Source: Sulfurimonas sp.
GTDB lineage: Bacteria; Campylobacterota; Campylobacteria; Campylobacterales; Sulfurimonadaceae
Reading direction: 5' to 3'
DNA length: 5,239 nt
NCBI GenBank assembly: GCA_027858865.1
Contig: JAQIBW010000251.1
Span: 1 to 5,239 of the forward strand
The notes under the pieces were generated by a model. It was not told where the DNA came from. It worked only from the letters and a program-made list of their open reading frames with translations, and did no database searches. A program made the translations under genes and the position numbers. Positions 1-5,239 of the stretch are shown here, one piece after another; position 1 is the stretch's first letter, and every line of letters starts with the position of its first letter.

Positions 1-599
1 CCACCAAGAGTATTTACACTTCTAGGAGTTGCATAAACTCTGTATTTTGTTGCAAGTATCTCAGTCACAAAATTTTTGATGCTTGTTTTTCCATAGCTTC
101 CTGTGATTGCAACTATTTGAAGGTCTTTAATAGCATCTAGCTTTTTCTTCGCCTCTTTTTCAAAAGCCATAAATAGAAATTTCTCTATCATAATACTACC
201 AATATAAGCCAAAGCCAAAGGCATAAAAACACCGTAAGTTCCACAAGCACCTTTTAGAGTACAAAGTACATCTTGAAAAAGAACTAGAGAAACTAAAAGA
301 ATCAAAAATCTTTTAACTCTCCATGTAAGAACAAGTTTTTTATCCAGCTTTTTGTGCCAAAGTAAAATAGCAGGAAGTACAGCAAAGTAAAAGAAAATAG
401 GAAAAAATTTACCGGTTGTGTAGTAAGCCATAAACGGGATAAAAAAGTACAGCAGATGCCAGTGTGGCTTGTGATGCTTTAAAATAACTCGCGATAGTTT
501 ATAATCATACCATTGGAGATTTGTTATCAGGTACCACCCAAGAAGTGTTACGAACAAAACATTTGTTACAAAGGCAGTTAAAATCTCAAAGTCAAACAT
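1..599 (-). CDS. murF: MurF, UDP-MurNAc-tripeptide:D-Ala-D-Ala ligase (N-terminal part, cut by window edge)
   Basis: Partial gene: about 199 N-terminal codons are visible and the frame runs open off the left edge. MurF couples ATP hydrolysis to addition of D-Ala-D-Ala to UDP-MurNAc-tripeptide. The Mur ligase P-loop ITGSYGKTSIK is at residues 165-175, followed by ATPRSVNTLGG at about 190-200, matching the segment after the P-loop in MurF. Residues 1-145 are unusual: hydrophobic stretches at about 5-26, 49-80 (possibly two helices), 98-113 and 122-145 look like membrane helices and stand where canonical MurF has its soluble UDP-substrate domain. I recall a similar N-terminus in Campylobacter MurF. 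The start ATG (599-597) overlaps the hydrolase stop in TAATG and has no convincing Shine-Dalgarno, suggesting translational coupling. The ddl gene just upstream supplies the substrate dipeptide. The central-domain assignment is strong; choosing MurF over another Mur ligase rests also on context. Confidence 0.87.
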   Translation of the reverse strand, partial: MFDFEILTAFVTNVLFVTLLGWYLITNLQWYDYKLSRVILKHHKPHWHLLYFFIPFMAYYTTGKFFPIFFYFAVLPAILLWHKKLDKKLVLTWRVKRFLILLVSLVLFQDVLCTLKGACGTYGVFMPLALAYIGSIMIEKFLFMAFEKEAKKKLDAIKDLQIVAITGSYGKTSIKNFVTEILATKYRVYATPRSVNTLG

Positions 600-601
600 T
601 A
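597..601 (-). promoter_or_regulatory. TAATG stop/start overlap, hydrolase to murF
   Basis: On the minus strand the hydrolase stop TAA shares its last base with the murF ATG. Upstream bases (GGAACATGCATA before the ATG) hold only a weak GGA. Reinitiation by ribosomes finishing the hydrolase is therefore the likely route of murF translation (inference). Confidence 0.75.
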
Positions 602-1336
602 TGCATGTTCCATAGTTTTTAGAAATGTATTTTCAATCTCTTTAGATACTTGCTCTGCGTGAGTCATAAAAAAATAATGGTCACCATCGTAAACTTTAAG
701 AGCTGAATCTTCTATAAGATTATTCATTGTCTTGGCAGAACTAAGAGGTGTTGCAGTATCTGCAGCTCCCCAACAAAGAAGTGCTTTACCACTGTAAGAA
801 GCAAAATCAGAAGAGAAGTCTTCATCTACAACATTTTTAAATGTTTGGTACATCGGTTCACTTAAAAATTTTGCATCATCTGCTACAAACATAGAACGAA
901 GTTTCGCAAGTCCAAAGATTTTAAAGGCTTTAAATATAGCGATTTTTGCTTTTACTTTAAAAGATTTTGGAATATAAATACCCGCACTAGCAACTAAAAC
1001 AAGAACTTTTGGCTCTAGTAAAACAGCAACTTTTCCACCAAATGAGTGACCAAGTATAATGTCCTTAGAAGCATTAATATGAATCATAAGAAGCTCAACA
1101 ATTCTTGCATAGTCTTTAGTCTCTAAAGCAACATTGCAAGTACTGCCTCCAAAACCAGGAAGATCTATATAGATATGACGAAAAGCATCCATATGTGAAG
1201 CAAATGATTTTTTCATTAAACTTTTATTACTTCCCCAACCATGTAAGACAATCAAATCTACAGGAGCCTCTGGATTTAATATTTCATAACTTATATCTAA
1301 AGTATGTTGATTATACTGTATAGATTTTATGGCCAT
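599..1336 (-). CDS. Alpha/beta-fold hydrolase of unknown substrate
   Basis: A 245-residue protein with the full set of alpha/beta-hydrolase signatures. The oxyanion-hole motif LHGWG is at residues 31-35, the strand DLPGFGGS at 58-65, and the nucleophile elbow GHSFGG at 96-101 with Ser98 as nucleophile. The probable acid is Asp193 in WGAADTATP, and the probable catalytic histidine is His220 in DGDHYFF. The region after the elbow is short (about 10 residues to strand VLVLVASAG), and residues 125-170 form the likely cap. There is no signal peptide or membrane segment, so it should be cytoplasmic. Its start overlaps the ddl stop and its stop overlaps the murF start, each by one base. A Shine-Dalgarno AAAAGG lies six bases before the ATG. 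Position between Ddl and MurF suggests a wall-related or housekeeping role, but the substrate cannot be read from the sequence. Esterase, thioesterase and C-C hydrolase activities are all possible. Confidence 0.9.
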   Translation of the reverse strand: MAIKSIQYNQHTLDISYEILNPEAPVDLIVLHGWGSNKSLMKKSFASHMDAFRHIYIDLPGFGGSTCNVALETKDYARIVELLMIHINASKDIILGHSFGGKVAVLLEPKVLVLVASAGIYIPKSFKVKAKIAIFKAFKIFGLAKLRSMFVADDAKFLSEPMYQTFKNVVDEDFSSDFASYSGKALLCWGAADTATPLSSAKTMNNLIEDSALKVYDGDHYFFMTHAEQVSKEIENTFLKTMEHA

Positions 1337-1338
1337 TA
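1334..1338 (-). promoter_or_regulatory. TAATG stop/start overlap, ddl to hydrolase
   Basis: The ddl stop TAA and the hydrolase ATG share one base, the same arrangement as at the hydrolase/murF junction. Here a Shine-Dalgarno AAAAGG (minus strand, 1348-1343) is present inside the end of ddl, so the hydrolase can be initiated independently as well as by coupling. Confidence 0.75.
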
Positions 1339-2373
1339 TTTACCTTTTGCTTGACTTATAGAGTGAATATAATCATAATTGACTTTTGCTCTTTTATTTG
1401 TTGGAAGTGAGTTTGTAAGTAGTTCTAATGAGGCTTTAAAATCTTCAAAAAGATAGTTACCCATAGAACCGGGGATAGGATTTATCTCATTTAGAAGAAC
1501 TTTTCCATCAACTACAAAAAAGTCACATCTAATAAGTGCGCCTTCAAAAAGATTCTTATAAACCTTAATGAAACTGCTTTTTAGCTTAGCTTCAAGTTCA
1601 TCACTGATATCTGCTTTTAAAACTTGTTCAGAACGTGAAAAGTCCATATATTTTTTTTCAAAATCTAAGAACTCATTTTTCTGAGGTTCTTCAACTATAG
1701 AGAAATGAGCTTCACCTTTTACCATGAAACCTGCTAGGTTATACTCTTTTACACCCTCTAAAAAAGGTTCAACTATAACAGAACTATCATATTCAAAAGC
1801 AACATCAAGAGCATAGTCGAGATCACTTTCACTTTTTACAATACTCACCCCTATAGAACTTCCAAGTCTTGCAGGTTTAACTATGATTGGGTACTCGATA
1901 TTGATATTTTGGTGTTCATTTGATGAAATAACTTCATACTCAACACTTTTAATTTTTCTAGCCGCACAAAGCCACTTTGTATATCTCTTGTCATAAGAAA
2001 ATACACTAGCATCTGTTCTAGGTCCTATGTACTTTATAGAGAAAAAATCAAGTAGAGATGCTATAGTACCATCTTCACCATCAGCCCCATGAATCAGGTT
2101 TAAAACTGGACCAGTATGCTCAGTTGAGCCAAACATAGATTTTTGAGAAAATGAACCGTAAGTGATGCTTAGTTGTGGCATCTTTTTATGTTCACCCTTA
2201 GAAAAAGTAGTAGCTTTCATTTTTGATGCTTCTATCAAATAAAATCTATGATCTTGATCACAAAATATAAAACTAAGATCAAATCCAGATAGTTTTTCTT
2301 TTAGAGTTATTGCACTTACTATACTAATCTCATGTTCAAAACTAGCTCCACCAAATAAAATTGTTAATTTCAA
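1336..2373 (-). CDS. ddl: D-alanine--D-alanine ligase
   Basis: A 345-residue ATP-grasp ligase that joins two D-alanines using ATP in the cytoplasm; the product is used by MurF. Visible motifs in order: N-terminal GGASFEHEIS (8-17); IHGADGEDG (94-102), the Ddl HGxxGEDG signature; ATP-binding IVKPARLGSSIGV (164-176); VEPFLEGVKEYNLAG (201-215); omega-loop KY at 241-242, the tyrosine form expected of D-Ala-D-Ala rather than D-Ala-D-Lac ligases; RCDFF (282-286); and metal- and substrate-site NEINPIPGS (295-303). The length is normal. The sequence closely resembles Helicobacter pylori Ddl as I remember it, including the C-terminal NEINPIPGS...NYLF. The start codon is TTG. It is supported by an AAGGA Shine-Dalgarno eight bases upstream, by alignment of MKLTILFGGASFEHEIS with the N-terminus of the family, and by the absence of another in-frame Met before residue 52. 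It lies 11 bases after the ArsC-like gene and overlaps the hydrolase by one base. Confidence 0.97.
   Translation of the reverse strand: MKLTILFGGASFEHEISIVSAITLKEKLSGFDLSFIFCDQDHRFYLIEASKMKATTFSKGEHKKMPQLSITYGSFSQKSMFGSTEHTGPVLNLIHGADGEDGTIASLLDFFSIKYIGPRTDASVFSYDKRYTKWLCAARKIKSVEYEVISSNEHQNINIEYPIIVKPARLGSSIGVSIVKSESDLDYALDVAFEYDSSVIVEPFLEGVKEYNLAGFMVKGEAHFSIVEEPQKNEFLDFEKKYMDFSRSEQVLKADISDELEAKLKSSFIKVYKNLFEGALIRCDFFVVDGKVLLNEINPIPGSMGNYLFEDFKASLELLTNSLPTNKRAKVNYDYIHSISQAKGK
1343..1348 (-). promoter_or_regulatory. Ribosome binding site of the hydrolase
   Basis: AAAAGG on the minus strand, six bases before the ATG at 1336. It lies within the last codons of ddl. Confidence 0.65.
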
Positions 2374-2381
2374 TATATTAT

Positions 2382-2386
2382 TCCTT
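2382..2386 (-). promoter_or_regulatory. Ribosome binding site that decides the TTG start of ddl
   Basis: AAGGA on the minus strand, eight bases before the TTG at 2373-2371. It overlaps the TAA stop of the preceding ArsC-like gene (2387-2385). It is the main nucleotide evidence that the TTG is the real ddl start. Confidence 0.8.
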
Positions 2387-2726
2387 AATTCGTAAATATT
2401 TCTTTGTATTTTTCTTCGTCGAAGCCAACTATAACTTGACCTTCAAACTCAATAATCGGTCTTTTAAAAAGCATATTTTCTTTACAAAGCCACTCTCGTT
2501 TACCACTTTCATCAAGGTTCAAGTCTTTTAGCTTCAAAGTTCTGTACTTAGTACCGCGGTTGTTAAAAAGTATATCCATATCTATCTGTTTTAACCATTC
2601 ATCAACTTTGTCACAATCAACAGAAGTTTTTTTAAAATCAATAAATTCTAAATCAATGTCATTATCTTTAAAAAACTTTCTTGCATGTCTCACACTACCA
2701 CTAGTAGGTATTCCGTATAGTTTCAT
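2385..2726 (-). CDS. ArsC/Spx-family thioredoxin-fold protein lacking the catalytic cysteine
   Basis: A 113-residue protein of the ArsC/Spx/YffB family. The match rests on the opening YGIPTSGSVRHARKFF (4-19), FNNRGTKYR (54-62), LFKRPIIE (86-93) and VIVGFDEEKY (98-107), which follow the family's order and spacing. In family members the first motif reads like YGIxxC; here residue 9 is Ser (codon AGT), so the redox or arsenate-attacking cysteine is absent. Two other cysteines exist (38 and 81), neither at the usual active site. The conserved arginines at 57 and 89 are kept. Arsenate reductase activity by the normal mechanism is therefore unlikely, and there are no ars genes nearby. An Spx-like binding role or an unknown function is possible. 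I place the start at the ATG at 2726, with AAGAGGA seven bases upstream, rather than at a TTG ten codons earlier (2756) that would add a non-family extension. Confidence 0.85.
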   Translation of the reverse strand: MKLYGIPTSGSVRHARKFFKDNDIDLEFIDFKKTSVDCDKVDEWLKQIDMDILFNNRGTKYRTLKLKDLNLDESGKREWLCKENMLFKRPIIEFEGQVIVGFDEEKYKEIFTN

Positions 2727-2733
2727 ATCTTTA

Positions 2734-2740
2734 TCCTCTT
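2734..2740 (-). promoter_or_regulatory. Ribosome binding site fixing the start of the ArsC-like gene
   Basis: AAGAGGA on the minus strand, seven bases before the ATG at 2726, is the strongest Shine-Dalgarno in the window. It sits in the 36-base gap after ruvA and argues against the longer reading from the TTG at 2756. Confidence 0.8.
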
Positions 2741-2762
2741 CATTTAAAACTCGCAATTATAT

Positions 2763-3329
2763 CTAAATTGTTTGTAATAGCCTCAAAGCCTCTTTTACAA
2801 GTGAACCGGTGTCATCACCGCTACATGCACTAAGAGCTTTAGAAATTTTGTCTTTTTTAAACCCTAATGATTCCAGTGCTTCACTTGCTTGGCTAAATGC
2901 TAAGCTTTTAGGGGCATCTGTTGACGTGATAAGTTCCAAATCAAAACCATTAAGTTCAACCAAGATTCGCCCTGCACTTTTAGGTCCTATGCCCGGTACT
3001 TTTTTCACCCCATTCATATCTTTGTTATTTATCACAGTCGCAAACTGATTGGGTGTGTATGTTGAGCAGATTGCCATTGCAACTTTTGGTCCTACACCGT
3101 TAATCTTTATAAGTCTGGCAAACATTTTTTTCTCTGCCATATCCAAAAATCCAAATAGCAGTTGTGCATCTTCACGAATAATCTGCGTTGTAAAGAGTTT
3201 GACCTCATCATTTCCTAAAGCCGAGAAAGTATGTAAAGAGATAAAAACTTCATAAACGACTCCATTAACATCAATATGTGCAAAGGTAGGTTCTTTGTAT
3301 ACTACATTACCATTTATTCCAACTATCAT
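2763..3329 (-). CDS. ruvA: Holliday junction branch migration protein RuvA
   Basis: RuvA forms a tetramer that binds the four-way Holliday junction and loads the RuvB helicase rings for branch migration in recombinational repair. The 188-residue protein is of normal length with all three domains: an N-terminal OB-fold (about 1-62, opening MIVGINGNVV), a domain with two helix-hairpin-helix motifs (LIKINGVGPKVAMAI, 73-87; VKKVPGIGPKSAGRIL, 108-123), and after a linker a C-terminal RuvB-binding domain (about 146-188, containing ASEALESLGF). The ATG directly follows the TAG of the fapA-like gene with no spacing (TAGATG). The local Shine-Dalgarno is poor, with AAGGCGG about 12 bases upstream, so coupling to the upstream gene is likely. 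No ruvB or ruvC lies in the window. Confidence 0.97.
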   Translation of the reverse strand: MIVGINGNVVYKEPTFAHIDVNGVVYEVFISLHTFSALGNDEVKLFTTQIIREDAQLLFGFLDMAEKKMFARLIKINGVGPKVAMAICSTYTPNQFATVINNKDMNGVKKVPGIGPKSAGRILVELNGFDLELITSTDAPKSLAFSQASEALESLGFKKDKISKALSACSGDDTGSLVKEALRLLQTI

Positions 3330-3332
3330 CTA
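3327..3332 (-). promoter_or_regulatory. TAGATG abutting stop and start, fapA-like to ruvA
   Basis: The fapA-like stop TAG is immediately followed by the ruvA ATG on the minus strand. With no well-placed Shine-Dalgarno, this favours translational coupling (inference). Confidence 0.65.
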
Positions 3333-5234
3333 CTCTTTAACCGCCTTAATTTCATATGTTCCATCTTCTTGTTCAACAATTGCAAATATCTTATCCGGAG
3401 AACCTTCAGGTGGGTTAATAGATACTTCTATCGGTGGGTCAACCAGCTTAAAGATTATTTCATTATGTCCAGCCCATCTATCTCTGTTAATAATTCTTGC
3501 ATCAAAAATATTATCTTGAAAAGAAGCTGTTTTAGTAGTAAGTAAAGAGAGTTGATCATTTTTAATCTTAAACTCTTTTTTAATATTTACTAAATGTTCT
3601 TGAACTTTTTGAAACTGTTTATACTGTTTTACAAAAGAGGCAGGCATCTTTACACCATTTTTCTTGTAGTGAATCAAACGCTTTTTTACATCATTAAATG
3701 TTACTTGGTTATCTTTTACAATTGTTGTATATTTTCCAATCTCTTCTTTAATATTTTTAACCGAGTTAGATAGCTTCATAATACTATCTTGGTTTTCATC
3801 AAGACCTTCTTGAACAGACTTTTTAAGAAGTGGGTCTATTATAAAGACATTTTCATTTCCCTGAAGCTTTTTAATCTCTATGAGTCTTGAAGCAGTTGCA
3901 TTAACATAAGAACCACATAACTCTATCTCTATCTCTTTAGCTCGTATATGTCCACCCATAGCTTGGGCGATTTCAACCACATCTCCATCTATCTCTCCAT
4001 GTTCTAGTCTATTTATATGGATATTTTTTCCATATGCCTTTCCTTTATGAACATTTATTTCAAGATTGTCCGCTCTTACAGTTGCTGTTTTATGTGTCTG
4101 ACCGCCTATCTTCGCCTTATGTGCTGTTACTTTAGCATTTGAGCCGACATTACCCTCGATGTTTATCTCACTAACTTCAACAACCATACCTGTACCTATA
4201 GCGTCTTTAACAGCATCTGTCTCTTTTACGCTTATACTTACATCAGAGTCTACACCTGCTGAAATAGAACCAGTAGTCTTAAAACTAATCTCGCCTATGT
4301 CAACATCAGACTGGATAGTATATTGTGTACCTTCTAGAGCGATGTATCCATTTTCAACTGCACGGTATTCTATATTTTTCTCAGAGTCAATTACTTTTAT
4401 AGTATCATCAGTAGTAAACGTTGGTACATTTGCTTCTATCGGCTCTTTAGGCTCCATAAACTCACCACGACAGTTTCTACCTGGTTTACCCTCTTTTATC
4501 TTTATGTACTCGATAAGAAGCTCATCTTTATGGACACTCTGAATAAAACCTCTGTTAGCATAGTCTACTTTCTCTTTATCACCTACGGTGTCTTTTTTAT
4601 CATAGTGAAGGATTAGTGCATCGTTTGTAGTAGGGGTTGGTTCATAAGCTTCAGCTATCAAGTGGGTTTCACTCTTAGTATAAACGGCCGTTTCTTCTAC
4701 TCTAACATGAGAAACTATCTTTGAAACTACCGCTGCCAGCATCTCATCGAAAATATTTATGATAATATTTGCACGAACCTTACTCTTGTTTATAAGGACT
4801 AGAAGTTCTTGCTCAAACCTTGGATTGTAAGAGACTGTTGAACCTTCTCTGATGCTCAGGTATACTTTACACTTAGTTGCATTGGCACCAACAGCTAAAT
4901 GAAAGTCACCATATGGATCGTTATCTATTTTTGAAAAGATCTCTATCTCATACATCTGTTTAATTTGAAAGTTTTTATCTAGGATGACACCCTTGTCTTC
5001 GAGTTCTGAAATATCTTCATCAGCAGACTCTTCCCAGTCTACTTCTTTATCACCCTTATTAATTCTTGTATATGTTTGTACTTCAAGAATATTAAAATCT
5101 ATAGTGCTAACACTTACATCATTAGATTTCGCTATTGACATCAACTCTTTTGGAACATTCTGTGTACGTACAACAGTTGGTCGAATCTTTTTTGATGTTT
5201 TAGTAGTTTTTTTGTCTGAACCAAACAATGCCAT
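3330..5234 (-). CDS. FapA-like DUF342 protein
   Basis: A 634-residue protein of the DUF342/FapA (flagellar assembly protein A) family; members in other bacteria are linked to polar flagellar assembly. Residues 1-20 are lysine- and threonine-rich. An N-terminal alpha/beta region follows to about 200. The DUF342 core begins near DYANRGFIQS (224-233) and includes KIKEGKPGRNCRGEFM (245-260) and ENGYIAL (294-300). Residues 310-468 are short repeating strands with glycine turns and alternating hydrophobics (for example EINIEGNVGSNAKV, HGEIDGDVVEIAQ, KEIEIEL), as in a parallel beta-helix. Residues 472-575 are charged and helical, likely a coiled-coil hairpin. The tail (580-634) is beta-rich and includes VDPPIEVSINPPEG. 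There is no signal peptide or membrane helix, so it is probably cytoplasmic. The ATG is five bases from the right edge, so the upstream region cannot be judged. It is the first visible gene of the run. Family membership is confident; its flagellar role here is inferred. Confidence 0.85.
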   Translation of the reverse strand: MALFGSDKKTTKTSKKIRPTVVRTQNVPKELMSIAKSNDVSVSTIDFNILEVQTYTRINKGDKEVDWEESADEDISELEDKGVILDKNFQIKQMYEIEIFSKIDNDPYGDFHLAVGANATKCKVYLSIREGSTVSYNPRFEQELLVLINKSKVRANIIINIFDEMLAAVVSKIVSHVRVEETAVYTKSETHLIAEAYEPTPTTNDALILHYDKKDTVGDKEKVDYANRGFIQSVHKDELLIEYIKIKEGKPGRNCRGEFMEPKEPIEANVPTFTTDDTIKVIDSEKNIEYRAVENGYIALEGTQYTIQSDVDIGEISFKTTGSISAGVDSDVSISVKETDAVKDAIGTGMVVEVSEINIEGNVGSNAKVTAHKAKIGGQTHKTATVRADNLEINVHKGKAYGKNIHINRLEHGEIDGDVVEIAQAMGGHIRAKEIEIELCGSYVNATASRLIEIKKLQGNENVFIIDPLLKKSVQEGLDENQDSIMKLSNSVKNIKEEIGKYTTIVKDNQVTFNDVKKRLIHYKKNGVKMPASFVKQYKQFQKVQEHLVNIKKEFKIKNDQLSLLTTKTASFQDNIFDARIINRDRWAGHNEIIFKLVDPPIEVSINPPEGSPDKIFAIVEQEDGTYEIKAVKE

Positions 5235-5239
5235 TTTTC

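Noticed and set aside
2385..2726. Arsenate reductase gene symbol arsC
   Set aside because: The catalytic cysteine is absent and no arsenic-resistance genes are nearby, so the name would assert an activity the sequence does not support.
2727..2756. Ten-codon N-terminal extension of the ArsC-like protein starting at a TTG
   Set aside because: The ATG at 2726 has a strong, well-spaced Shine-Dalgarno and gives the family's normal N-terminus. The extension would translate through that ribosome binding site.
2727..2762. Possible promoter or terminator in the gap between ruvA and the ArsC-like gene
   Set aside because: The gap is only 36 bases, is mostly taken up by the ribosome binding site, and shows no clear -10/-35 pair and no stem-loop with a T-run.
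2560..3545. Several plus-strand open frames of 68 to 89 codons opposite the ArsC-like gene, ruvA and the end of the fapA-like gene
   Set aside because: All lie antisense to recognisable conserved genes, and their translations show no family features. They are reverse-frame shadows.
3917..3936. Short CTATCT-like tandem repeat
   Set aside because: It encodes alternating Glu-Ile residues (KEIEIEL) of a beta-strand in the fapA-like protein; the repetition is explained by coding.
4159..4542. Plus-strand open frame of 127 codons inside the fapA-like gene
   Set aside because: It is antisense to a confidently assigned gene, has low-complexity Ser/Ile/Thr-rich content typical of the reverse reading of a beta-strand-rich protein, and matches no family I recognise.

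Overview
The window is AT-rich, compact bacterial chromosome from a Campylobacterota (formerly Epsilonproteobacteria) genome. The best guess is Sulfurimonas or a close relative. This rests on the proteins: the Ddl has the form I recall from Helicobacter and Campylobacter (C-terminal motif NEINPIPGSMGNYLF), and the MurF has a membrane-spanning N-terminal part, as I recall for Campylobacter. The order ruvA, ddl, hydrolase, murF also resembles what I recall from Campylobacter jejuni. The genus assignment is inference.

All six genes lie on the minus strand, so transcription runs from high to low coordinates: fapA-like (DUF342) > ruvA > ArsC/Spx-like gene > ddl > alpha/beta hydrolase > murF (cut by the left edge after about 199 codons). 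There is almost no non-coding DNA. fapA stop abuts the ruvA start, ruvA and the ArsC-like gene are 36 bases apart, the ArsC-like gene and ddl are 11 bases apart, and ddl/hydrolase and hydrolase/murF each overlap by one base in a TAATG junction. I see no terminator or internal promoter, so the set is probably one operon with its promoter upstream of position 5239, outside the window.

The clearest functional theme is cytoplasmic peptidoglycan precursor synthesis. Ddl makes D-Ala-D-Ala, and MurF adds that dipeptide to UDP-MurNAc-tripeptide. The hydrolase is translationally wedged between them and has no assigned role. RuvA (Holliday junction branch migration) and the FapA-like protein (DUF342, linked in other bacteria to polar flagellar assembly) are upstream passengers with no obvious biochemical link to the wall genes.

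I found no mobile element, CRISPR array, tRNA or rRNA, and no evidence for a new multi-gene system. The points most worth a second look are an ArsC/Spx-fold protein whose catalytic cysteine position is serine, a MurF whose N-terminus is membrane helices where the soluble substrate-binding domain is expected, the uncharacterised hydrolase coupled on both sides to wall genes, and the FapA-like protein outside any flagellar cluster.
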